DNA from: Tyto alba
Lineage: Eukaryota > Chordata > Aves > Strigiformes > Tytonidae
Length of the DNA stretch: 64,000 bases
Reading direction: 5' to 3'
Assembly: GCF_018691265.1 (NCBI RefSeq)
Contig: NW_024881324.1
Location: forward strand, 8,001,730-8,065,729
Below, piece by piece: positions 25,301 through 35,173 of the stretch. Position 1 is the stretch's first letter; each line of letters begins with the position of its first letter. The notes below the pieces were generated by a model that had not been told where the DNA came from, did not search any database, and was given only the letters and a program-made list of their open reading frames with translations. The translations under genes were made by a program, and so were the position numbers.

Positions 25301-28300
25301 AGACTGTAAAGTTCAAGCATCTGTTAGGCTAAATCTTTTGTATGAGGTCACTTTGAACTGTGCAGTAAATGCAAGCAATTAACCTTTGCTTCTACTGCTT
25401 TAAAAAAATGATGGTGACAACATTACAGTGCTGCATGTGCAGCTGTTTGCTCAGGGTGAGCGCTTGGGGAACAAACCCCTCTTTCCTACCAGCACCTCTG
25501 CATGCTCTGAACAATTAAGAGGTACTTTTAAATAGTTCGTTACAATCTGGTTAAGAAAAAAAGATATCAATTAAAACTACTTGTTTTTCCAGTTCTGTAT
25601 AGAGAAATAATTGTTTAAAGCAGTTAATATTCTGGTGGCAAAATCCAACTGGATGTTAAAAAGAAGGGATTGCAGTCAACAGTTCCTTCACTTTTGTTAA
25701 TGTCTCATGCTGCTAAAAGGCATGCCTGTGTTTGACCTGTTGCGTGCCCAGTATCCTTGGAGCTAATTAGATTATTCGCATTCGTGAATTCACACATGTA
25801 AGTAGTTCTATGCAGAATCACAGCCACAATCAGCTAGCTCAGACAGAATTATTTTTACTTAGAAATAGTTGAAGTAGGCAGGCCTAGGACACTGAGGCAA
25901 AAGTAGAGCACCAAGTTCTCTTCCAGCCTGGTGCAGCTCTCATCCCGTTCACTACGCAGCCATGAAAAAATTAGAAAGTTCATAATGATGATACCCTTTC
26001 AGTGGGGTTCATTTTTAGGACTGCTGGGCAACCTGCATGCCCTAAAGCTGTGTATAAGCAGCGTGGAAGTTTGCCAACCAAGAACTGAAAACTAGGTTGT
26101 CTCTGCATAAGTACCCAGGCACTGGGAATTGTATATGGAAATACTGGTTTGAATCTCTACGGCCCACCTATGAAACAAGAATCTGGGCAATGAAACTTTA
26201 CTTACCTTTCTGCCTCGTAGGGCTGTTGAAAACTGAACAGTTTCTCTTTGTGTAGCACATTGAAAATGAGAACCACTTCATAAAACCTCATAATTATCAC
26301 TTTATATCCAGTTTGAAAACCAAGTTTAAACACACACAAATGGAGTCCCAGTGGATATTTCACTATTTTGTTCATGTGATAGCCAGAAAAACCTTAATCT
26401 AAAACAAATCGTGAGGAAGAGGAAAGAAGGCTGTACTTCAGTGGAGAGAAGTCTGTTAACTTTATAACGCTTCCCTGAAAAATATAAAATTGTGTCAGAA
26501 TTAGAGGGGGAAGTCATATTACAAAATAAGAATAAACCTTACAGATATTTAATATTAATCACATCTTCCTTCAAAGGAAATGAATTTTGCTAAATGTGCA
26601 TAGCTATTATCTATTAGCATAGGTAAATAGTTGCTAAATTACTTCAGCCTCATTTCAAAATGCAGTCAAATGCTCCTCAGACATCTATTCAGCTCCAAGT
26701 AGCTCTAACACATTAATGATTTAGACAAGAAGGGAGCAGTGAAAATGATTTCATGACCAAAACAATTCTTTTGCCTGACATGAGCTAGCACTGGATGCCC
26801 TTAGCTAAAAACCCCCCCAACACAATAAAGACGCCGTGTGACTGAGTCAGAGGGCTTTTCCAGCTGGCTTATGTGTCACATGCAGTTCCTTTGCTGTTGT
26901 ACTGGAGTTGGATTTTGGTTTTCCTTTTCTTTTTTCTCCCCTCCCCCCCCAAAGCACAGTCAGAGTTCACTCACATGTGCCCACAATTTATGTCTGTTTT
27001 TTTAAAGTTCAACATTGGTATCTCTACATGACACTGTATAGGAACCATATGGATGCACCTTCAGCACTAATCAAATCTGAAAGTGCTTTTGTGATGAAAA
27101 ATACACCTATTAAGCAGTTTCAGCTCAGTTGTGATTCATTATATGTTGGCTATTGGGCATTGCCAGAATTCTAGATATTTTGCTTCAGAATATAAATTCC
27201 TTCTGGTTGTATATAGTTTTTAGATCTCTTTAGCAGTCAGAAATTTCAACTTGGCCATTATTCCTGGTATAATTTTAAACAAAACCATTTTTACAATCAT
27301 CCCACCCTCAGAAGAAAATAAATTAATGTTAATACATTCCACCTTTAAACTGACATCAGTTTTGGACCTGAACCATTTTGTTTGAAGTAAAAATTTGGTT
27401 TTATGAGAAAAGTGGATTATATTGGCACTTTGATTTACCTGGGAGCCAATGTACCACCTTAGTTTGGGAAAACTGTGATGAGAAAAGGTATTTAATGAGA
27501 GCAGAGAAGATGAGTTAATTTAACAACTACTTGCTTTCACATGTACGTGATAAAATTAAGTTTTAATTGATTAGTTGAGTGTAAGTACTACAGCATGGGT
27601 GAATTGCCTTTGTTTAGTGGCACTATCATGTAATGATGTAGCAGTTTTCACAACTGCAGCTAAAACCCAGACAGCTAGGACTGAGAAAATGTTCCTTCTC
27701 CTTCTTACACCCTGTTTTTAGTTCTCTAAAAAAAGAAAGATTTGCTGGAGAGCACTTAAATTTTGGAGGCCTAATTATTCTACCTATTTCTCAATTCATC
27801 CAGCCAGAGAACAGAAATGTATCAGCTCAGCAGTACTTTCAATCAACCCTATCCCATTTTAATATCCACTGTACCACCACCAATATTCTTACCAAAAAGC
27901 TCTGGGCTAGATGAAATTTAACAGGAATCAGTCAATTGACTAGAATACACGTGGGAAACTCACAACCTCTTTAGTCCAAGTGTTTCCAAGCTTTTGGGAA
28001 CTAGAATAACTTTCAATTAAATTCACTAAAATAAGGCAACTAGAGCTGGTTGCTCAGGGCTGTGTCCAGTCAGGTTTTGAATATCTCCAAGGATGGAGGC
28101 TCCCCACCCTCTCTGGGCAGCCCATTCCAGTGTTCAACCACCCCTACACTAAGAAAGGTTTTTCTTATGTTCAAATGGAATTTCCTGAATTTCAATTTGT
28201 AGCCATTGCCTCTTGTCTTGCCTCTGGAGGTCACTGAGAAGAGTCTGGCTTCAGCTTCTTTATCAACCCAGCAATTAGGTACATACTGATGAGATCCCCC

Positions 28301-31300
28301 TTGAGCCTTGTCTCCTTCAGGCCGAGCAGTCCCAGCTCTCTCAGCCTCTCAATCATCTTTGTGGCCCTTCACTGGACTCTCTCCAGTATGCCCATGCCTC
28401 TCTTGTACTGGGGAGCCCAGCACTGGACCTGGCACTCCAGGTGTGTCCACCCAGGGCTGGGCAGAGGGGAAGGGTCACCTCCTTCAACCTGCTGGAGATG
28501 CTCTGCCCAGCACAGCCCGGGGCACCCGTCAGCCTTCGCTGCCCCAAGGGCTCATCGCTGGCTCATGGTCAACCTGGTGTCCACCAGGACACCAGGGCCT
28601 TTCTAGCTGGTGACCCCCAAGCCTGTCCTGATGCTCGGGCTTATTCTTCCCCAAGGGCAGGACTTGGCATTTCCGTTTGCTGAACTTCATGAGGTTCCTC
28701 TCAGCCCATGTCTCCAGCCTGTAGAGGTCCCTCTGGATGGCAGCACGACCCTTCGACATGCCAGGCACTCCTCCCAGCTTTGTGTCATCTGCAAACTTGC
28801 TGAGCACGTGCTCTGTTCCAGCATCCAGGTCGTTAATGAAGGTGCTGGACAGTATCAGACCCTGGGGGTAGCATCTCCTCTCATTGCTATGGAGGTGATG
28901 GAAAACAACAGACTTAGCTCCCCCCAGCTGATTTCTGAAAAAAAAAAAACTGTCACAGACATTGCCAGTATATATGTGACAATAAACATAAACCCACATT
29001 TCTTTTGTTGTTTAATTTTCTTAATGGGTAGTTTTATGCAGATAGGCGGGATGATGCTGCCAGCCTGCAGGTCCCTGTTTCCCAGCAAAATTCTTGCTTC
29101 AGTAACCCTCAGCAGCCAGCATGGCAACGAGACTCTTCTTATGCAAATAGATTCAGTAGCATTTCTACCAGTCCCAGCACGACTCATGATTTGCCTTTTG
29201 AATTTTGGTAAATCCATCAACAGCAAACATGGGAGCAGGAAAAGACCACCTCCCTTTCCTCCTCCTGTTGGCAGTGGGGAGCGGGGGGGGGGCAGTGTGC
29301 TACAGCTTGCTCGCCAGCGTGGCGGAAGGGAAATGAAATGCAAACAAAATGCGGGCGGAAAACATTTTGTCGCTGATTAAAGAAGAGGATGGTCCCTACA
29401 CAAGTGGATTGCTGCCACCAACAGCATTTGCTTCGATCTCTCTAAGCTTGGAATTAATTAGGTAAAACCCCTAGCATTTACCTTGGGCTGTGGTATCACC
29501 TGGAGGACACTTGGCATGAATTAGTGCTTGATTATCATAGGAGCTTTAGCTGCAAAATGATCTGTCTAGTGAGAGTCTGCCAAGTAATTCACAGGAGGTG
29601 GCAAACAAAGTGGCATTTTCACAATTTTAATTAGGTTTGGGGGGAAAAGAGGTTAGCTTGAATAGAGCGAGAGGCAGGGTGATGACCTTACTGAACATCT
29701 CATGGACTTCCTTTTACACAGCTGGGATATGGGGACACACTCTGCAAATTTGCTCAGATGTTTCCTCGGTACTTAGGGAATTTAAAAAGGGAGGGGTTGA
29801 TTTTTTTTTTTTTTTTTTTTTGATAAGGTAATAGGAGATAAGATTGCAGTGGAAAAAGGCTTAGTTCAGGCATCAGAGAAAAGGTTGCTGTGACCTCTGA
29901 GTAGGGATGGATGTGCTGTGTGCGGAGGCTGGAAAAATGCCACCAGATGTCTCTGTAGCCTAAAAAATGTAGGGAGGCTGCTGGGCACCCCAGCACCACC
30001 CCGGGCTGCCTCGCCTGCCTCTGCTGTTCAGTGAAGGGCACATTTAATGGAGAAAGAGACGCATGCAACCCCAAATTAAATCCACACATACGAACCGTTG
30101 TTCCTCCTCCTCCTCCCCAGATGCAAAGGTTCGCACCCCCCATTCAAATCATGGCTGCTTTCTCCATAAGTGAGGGAGCCAGATAAAGCCACAGGGTAAC
30201 TTTTTCTTCTATTTTGGGGAAAGGCATGTTGCTAGTGCAGCTTCATGGATGCCGCTTTGCCTTACACAGAGCAGATCTGCATCAGGCAAAGTGACTTGCT
30301 TGCTTTCGGGGTCACCATCACTGTACCTGTGACAGCAACCGAGCACCAGCTTTGGAGGCAAAAAGCAATCCTATTCCCCAGTGTCCCCATAAAATAGGGA
30401 AGTTGAATCATTTATGAGAAATATCACTGGGAATAAGCGCATGGTCAGCCATAGGATGCATGGACTTAATTGACTTCTACCTTCTAGTAGCAGTGGTGAT
30501 TACAATTGCATACAGAAAGATCAAAGTGTTTCCTGATTCCCAGGTCTCAGCCAGAAGAATCACAGCACCATTTACTACCCAAGACAGCAATTATTTATGC
30601 TATTTATGCTACCAGTGAATTAAAAGAAAAAAAAACAAAAAACAAAAAACAAAACAACCAAAACTAATTTTCTGTATGTAGATCAGACCTCCTGTTTGCA
30701 TTTTAGGGCAATGCAGAGGGAAGCTAGACTGGTTTTCTTCGTTGCCTTGTGGGCAATTTTAAATTTCTCTGAGGAAAGGGGTGGTAAAGGGAGGGAGAGT
30801 GGCAAAAATTAGATCTGAGGGAGGTCAACTCTATCCACTTAACTGCTATTGACCCACTTGTAACCAGAGCTGAGCCCAGCCTGGGTATCGGAATTTCTCT
30901 GGCCACGTCTCTGACAATGTGCAGGGCCCGAAAGTATCTAAATCCCTTTAGCACAGTGAAGTCCCTACAGCCTGAAAACCATCATAGATACTGCTTGCCT
31001 CATAGCTGCATGAGGCTGAGCGTAATAAGAAAGAGAAGCTGGGGTAAATTCACCGATGGATTAAGAGGAAGAAGGTACTTTCTTCCCTCTTGCTGAGTGA
31101 AGTGTGGAAACCCCCAGGGAATTACTGCTCTGTTTCAGTTGATGCGCTAAAAAAGACTCAAACCTTTCTGAGAAAGGATCTTTACAATTATGAAAATCTT
31201 GTGCTTTAGTCTGATTCCCCAGTTCCTGAAAAGTTCTCCAACCTGCAGCTTGTTTTACACCATTTTAGGGTTGTAAAAGTAGCAAAGTATAATGGAGCAT

Positions 31301-34300
31301 CAGGCCCATATTTCTCTCCAGACTTCTGAGTACTCATTTCTTGTGCAAATACATGAAAGGGAAACCAGATACTCCTAGCCTCAGTATGAGAAAATTGTGT
31401 TAATTTTAATAACTTACAGTGTAACTGTTACACCCTGATGCAGTAGCTATACTGTCAGAAAGCAAGCACCAATATGCAACCCAAAAATGTGTCTATTAAA
31501 ATAAAATAATATTAATAAAAAAGCCTTGGCTTACATTAGTTATAGGTTTGGCTGAAAAGCTGAGCCTTGGACTGTATGATCTGGCTCTGGCTCTGCTGGG
31601 CCACAGAAAGACTGAATTCATTACTCGGGAAACCTTCGTGGAGGGCACGCTGCCTCGAATCCCAGGGAGCAATGTCGATGAATAAGAATGGACATGGGCT
31701 AATTCAAACCCTTCTCCCATCCTTCAAATCAAGTTAGTGATTCCTCTCTTCTTTGTGGTTCCCAGCCTATTGTCATTTTCAGTGCATCCTATCACCCCGC
31801 AGTACAAACTGTTCTGGGAATACACTTCATTCCTCCAGCAGCCTCTCAGCAATGCCAAGGAATGTAGCTCTTCTGGTTACAATTAAGAAATTCAACATAC
31901 AAATGCTCCCCAAGTGCACCAGAACCTGCTTGTGACCTTCACGCAACCGAATCTGAAGGAGTCGAAGCAATTTTTTGTTCTTTGGTTCCAATAAAGAGGG
32001 GAGGGGAAAGGAGGGGGCGGGGGGGGGGAAAACCCCATTCCTCCCGAGGGGCACCATGGTTTCAGGGGTCAGCTGCACGGAACCTGGCGCGGGGGAGCGC
32101 GGTTTCCAGGGCTGCGTTCCCACACGGAGCTGCGGGGCCGCTGGGAGGATGCCAGCCCGCGCTGGCAGGGCCGGCGTGCCCGCCGCCTCGGGGGGGGCTT
32201 GATTGCCACCACGGCGTGGCAGAAGGAAGGGGGTGCTGGCAGAAGGGGTGCTGGCAGGGCCAGCACGGGCGATGCTGGAGCCTACCTGCCTGCTGCCACC
32301 CTCTCCCGGGGGACTGCTGCTCCCCAGAGCTGCCACGGAGCAGCGGGGTACAGCTGCCGCCCCTGCCTCAGCTCCATCCCCGCGGACCACCTCTCCCTCT
32401 GCGAACTCTTCTGGGGCCTCTGCATAGACACGCTGAGAGCAAACTCTACTGCTGCCTTTTATCACGTCACATCTCTGCCAGGATTGTGTCTAGGTGAGGC
32501 AGATTAAGAAGGTATTACAGAATAGCTCTATAGTATCTATTTCTAAAGTTAATGTCTGTTTAACCAAAAAGCAAATATTTTGACTATGATCACAAACATA
32601 CTAGATACTTTTGAGGTTTCGCCCTCTCTTCAGCCATAAATCAGCTTTAAAACTTTCTTTCCCTTAAAACTCAGGCTGACACTGTTGCCTCAGACGAGAA
32701 ATATATTTGTGTTTTCCAGATGGCTGGAGATGGTGAAGGAATAGCATGGAAAGTCCTTGATGTGGAATCTCACTATCCAAAAGAATTTGGGGGGTCCCTA
32801 GAGCTCTCCAACGACACCTTCTTTTCACTGAGGATCAGAAACGTGACCAGCCGAAACAGCGGGACATATAAGTGCACTCTGGGGGAACAGAGTGGAGAAC
32901 ACAGTCTGAGCAGCACGGTCACATTAAAAGTAACAGGTACAGTAGAGACTCTCGACTGTCCCGTGCTCCATGTGGCGTTTCATGAAGGTAGCAGTTTAAA
33001 AATATTTTACAAGCGCCAGAACAACGTAACACCTTGCTTTACATTTTAGGTTGCCCTGGAATGGAAGATGAAAAATTAAAAAATACAAAGCTGAGCTTTT
33101 CATGCTGACTTGCCTTGGGATTTTCTACTTGATGCTCATCTTTTTTACCTGTGTAAGTAACTCGCTTTCTTGTAAACAAACCAACCAAAACCAACAAAAA
33201 ACTCCACCGCACATTTTCTCTATTAGCACCACCTTAACACAGCTGGTCATAAGCTGGTATTCATGCTTAAGTTATGATCAGATCCTTTAGGTAACTGACA
33301 CAGTATTTTCAAAGCCAGAGGAAAGTCAGGTGCACGAGGAACACAGGATGGCGTCCTGAAGAGATAAAACATTTCACTGCACCCTGATCTCACTCAAACT
33401 AGACAGTTATTTTCCTGCACCCCGCTGCCCATTTCTGCTTCCAGTTACCCTTCAGTTTGAGGGCACATCAACAGCTCTTCTGGTTTGGTAGTTGGGAACA
33501 GCATTTGCCTGAGATGGAAGCACAGGCCCCTGGGATCCCTTCCCCACTTCTGGCATTGCTTTGTGTGGCGGTACGGCGGACAAGTTCGAGTCCCCCTACC
33601 TTTTGCCTCAGTTTTGCTACTTGTAAGCAAAGCTCCTTCTTTCTTGGTAAACAGACATTTTAAGATCCTTGGAAAAGAACCTCCTTGGGGCTTTATCCAT
33701 ACCCTTAACGCTGGCTGGTAGTTCTGGGAAAGCAATGCCAAGGAATGTAGCTCTTGGGGAGAGGAGGTGTTTGGGAAGCTCACCTCACAGAAGCAAAGCT
33801 GTGCTTTGTCTGTTGTAGGGGTGAAGTCACCCCTTGTGCAGAGGTCTGTGCCTCCTCGCTTATAGGCTGCACGAGCCTTTCACGTCAACATAGTGCAACA
33901 CTCTACTGGCTGCATTTCTGATTAAAACCAAAACCAAACCAACCTCAGCATTTTGGGAGGTCAGATTTAACTTTCTCTGCCCATTTCGTATTTGCCTTTT
34001 TATTTTGTTCCTCAGAAGATGAATCAGAACTGTTGATTGGAGAATATCTAATTAGCTACAGCTAAATGTAGCTTTTCATGTATCTTCAGGGAGCAAGTAA
34101 ATTTATGCCTGTCTCTTTTTTAGATTGACAATCCTGCCAGTAATTTGTGCCATTCAGACTTAAGTTTGACAAGATAAATCTTGTAAGAATTTGTTAGGGT
34201 GAAAGTATGAAAGCAAGGATTTCACTCAGAAGAGACAGATGCCCCTGTTCTGCTCAGTGTCCTGAAAGAATTTCAGATCTCTAAAGAAACTCCCCTTCCC

Positions 34301-35094
34301 ATACGTAAAAAAAAAAAAGTCCCAGTTTTAGTGGTACAGTTTAAAAAAAGCAGAACTATGTAGTAAAGATAACCACTCTGGTGGAATTACATGTATCTTT
34401 CTCTTGGGTGAGGTTCAGTCTCACGTATCAACCTAGCTTTCATCAAAGTTTAATATTGCCTTGATCTCACAAGTGAGCTTCATTATTTAAAATGCCTATT
34501 AAGTTCTTACAGGTTGCCTTGTTCTCTCCTCTAGTGGAGACTATGCCTAATCTCCACTAAACTCAAGTGACATCAAGTTTAAGACTGGTGTCAGGACTGG
34601 AACTTTACTTTGACAACTTGATAAAAATATTTTGGGCACTGACCTGTATTGAAGGCAGGTGGAAACACACTTGCAACAGCTTGATGCAGGGGCTATTCAT
34701 CTGAAAACTTAAATTAAATATAAATTTTGTTTTGTGACTAAGGCTTTTGTCCTATAAAAGCTCCTTGACTGAGCAAGAAGCAGCAGCCTTTCTTTGTACT
34801 GCGTGCTTCTGGTGACAAACAAATGGAAAAGGTATCATCTATGGTTAGCAAGGAGAAAAAGCAACACTTTCAAACTTAAAAAAAAGTTGCCTTTCATAGG
34901 AACCCTCAGTTTTAAGCTTTCCTTTCTGTTTTCTCTTTTAGACATGTCTAAGAAAGGAGAGTATGTCTCCCAATTATCAAAAAACCAGACCAGATATGAA
35001 ACACATGCTCACCCTCATCAGCGTACATGAAATGACAACTTTCCAGGATTTAAACAGCAACAGCAAAAATGAGCTTACTTCAAGTTCTGTCTAA
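22337..35094 (+). CDS. CD83: CD83, five-exon gene (join 22337-22379, 22508-22638, 32720-32936, 33050-33152, 34942-35094); one-base gap in exon 4
   Basis: CD83 is a type I membrane glycoprotein of the immunoglobulin superfamily. It is a marker of mature dendritic cells and activated lymphocytes, stabilises MHC II and CD86 at the surface, and also occurs as an inhibitory soluble form. Introns of 128, 10081, 113 and 1789 bp all have GT..AG ends, with phases 1, 0, 1, 0. The 647 coding bases are one short of an open frame: exon 4 lacks one A. Allowing for it gives about 215 residues: signal peptide to about residue 22, V-type Ig domain about 25-130, stalk, membrane segment about 147-163, tail 166-215. 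Supporting motifs are LLPC (Cys41), the NSGTYKC F-strand (Cys110), TGCP at the stalk and [11 protein letters not shown] in the membrane. N-glycosylation sequons are at Asn46, Asn89 and Asn99. The literal frame stops at 33106-33108 (149 codons). Identity is from recognised family motifs, not a search. Confidence 0.92.
22508..22638 (+). CDS. CD83: CD83 exon 2: end of leader and first half of the Ig-V domain
   Basis: The acceptor is TTTGCAG and the donor GTAAGA. The exon carries residues 15-58, including [10 protein letters not shown] (Cys33 and Cys41), the NSS glycosylation sequon (Asn46) and the C-strand tryptophan in TASWYK. It stops in phase 0 right after SWYK. That matches the human gene, where the Ig domain is also split across exons at this point. 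Confidence 0.9.
22639..28042. other. CD83 intron 2, first half; no separate gene
   Basis: Intronic DNA without a recognisable exon. AT-rich stretches such as 25180-25470 hold several homeodomain- and forkhead-like motifs and may be regulatory. Frames near 24145-24800 overlap on both strands and look like chance. Confidence 0.5.
28043..28930 (-). mobile_element. CR1 LINE inside CD83 intron 2, antisense, 5'-truncated
   Basis: The minus strand encodes part of the CR1 reverse transcriptase. PQG is followed by FINDLDAG, then the FADDTKLGG stretch with the catalytic aspartates, then [13 protein letters not shown] and LMKF near 28680-28870. Toward low coordinates come the CR1 3' region blocks ('ctctctgggcagcccattccagtg' seen from the plus strand). 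The extreme 3' terminus with the ATTCTATGA tail is missing, so this copy is worn at both ends. It lies opposite to CD83 transcription. Confidence 0.9.
29120..29148 (+). promoter_or_regulatory. octamer plus RFX-like half site in intron 2
   Basis: CATGGCAAC is followed at 29141 by ATGCAAAT, the exact Oct-1/Oct-2 octamer. Both motif types are used in B-cell and antigen-presenting-cell genes, but single motifs of this length occur by chance. Confidence 0.3.
31848..31872. repeat. 25-bp direct repeat, copy 1 (intron 2)
   Basis: The 25-bp string starting 'agcaatgccaagg' and ending 'tagctctt' recurs exactly at 33731-33755 in intron 4. The 10-mer gttctgggaa precedes both: here with a 27-bp gap (31811-31820), there directly adjoining (33721-33730). 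Confidence 0.9.
31990..32440. promoter_or_regulatory. intragenic CpG island in CD83 intron 2
   Basis: GC-rich DNA in AT-rich surroundings. By eye I count about 29 CpGs in the 390 bp from 32040 to 32430, an observed/expected ratio of roughly 0.7. It contains Sp1-like GGGGCGG near 32016. Open frames occur on both strands because of high GC. It ends 280 bp before exon 3. It could be an alternative promoter or enhancer; no exon of a second gene is recognised. Confidence 0.6.
32720..32936 (+). CDS. CD83: CD83 exon 3: second half of the Ig-V domain
   Basis: The acceptor is TTTTCCAG and the donor GTACAG. The exon carries residues 59-130 plus one base. It has the NDT and NVT sequons (Asn89, Asn99), the SLRIRN strand and the canonical NSGTYKC F-strand with Cys110. 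It ends in TVTLKVTG, as human CD83 does (VILRVTG). At the place of the human TSCNSGTYRC cysteine this protein has arginine 103 (codon CGA, 32852-32854). Confidence 0.92.
33050..33152 (+). CDS. CD83: CD83 exon 4: stalk and membrane segment, with a one-base deletion
   Basis: The acceptor is CATTTTAG and the donor GTAAGT. The exon opens in frame with [10 protein letters not shown], the counterpart of the human CPAQRKEE stalk. The conserved continuation [21 protein letters not shown] is in the next frame. One A is missing from either the A5 run at 33071-33075 or the A6 run at 33078-33083. The literal frame adds seven unrelated residues (NTKLSFSC, counting from Asn142) and stops at TGA 33106-33108. 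The exon is otherwise intact, and its end phase fits exon 5 only after the one-base correction. Confidence 0.85.
33731..33755. repeat. 25-bp direct repeat, copy 2 (intron 4)
   Basis: Exact match to 31848-31872, joined here directly to gttctgggaa at 33721-33730. Confidence 0.9.
34942..35094 (+). CDS. CD83: CD83 exon 5: cytoplasmic tail and stop
   Basis: After CTCTTTTAG the phase-0 frame encodes [16 protein letters not shown] and so on for 50 residues to TAA at 35092-35094. The tail starts with a basic stop-transfer cluster (CLRK). It ends KNELTSSSV, comparable to human KTELV. The last four residues SSSV fit a class I PDZ-binding terminus (S/T-x-hydrophobic). The middle of the tail differs from human CD83. 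Confidence 0.8.
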   Translation, partial: TCLRKESMSPNYQKTRPDMKHMLTLISVHEMTTFQDLNSNSKNELTSSSV

Positions 35095-35167
35095 GTTGAT
35101 GCTGGTGGCACCGTGGGCTCATCAGTAAACACGACACGAGCTGGATGGCCGAGTGATATGGAGAGGA

Positions 35168-35173
35168 AATAAA
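35168..35173 (+). terminator. CD83: candidate proximal poly(A) signal of CD83
   Basis: AATAAA lies 74 bp after the stop codon. It would give a very short 3' UTR. Human CD83 has a long one, so the signals near 36.6 kb are also candidates. Confidence 0.35.

Larger units (their letters stand above)
28931..31989. other. CD83 intron 2, second half; no separate gene
   Basis: Intronic DNA with a T23 run near 29799 and A-rich simple sequence near 30624-30665. It contains a consensus octamer ATGCAAAT at 29141-29148 with an RFX-like half site (CATGGCAAC) 20 bp before it. No exon is recognisable. Confidence 0.5.

Noticed and set aside
28178..28188. GGAATTTCC, a Rel-like site in intron 2
   Set aside because: It lies within the CR1 consensus region, so it is likely present in many copies and not specific to CD83.
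28610..29380. 256-codon plus-strand frame
   Set aside because: Its first third is the antisense of a CR1 polymerase and the remainder crosses unrelated intron sequence.
32020..32037. G-run followed by AAAACCCC as a kB site
   Set aside because: The 3' half lacks the required pyrimidines at the YY positions, and it sits in a G homopolymer.
31827..32497. Overlapping frames of 171 and 212 codons on opposite strands in the intron-2 GC-rich block
   Set aside because: High GC removes stop codons on both strands at once. The products are Pro/Ala/Arg/Gly-rich with no motif, and they lie inside a CD83 intron.
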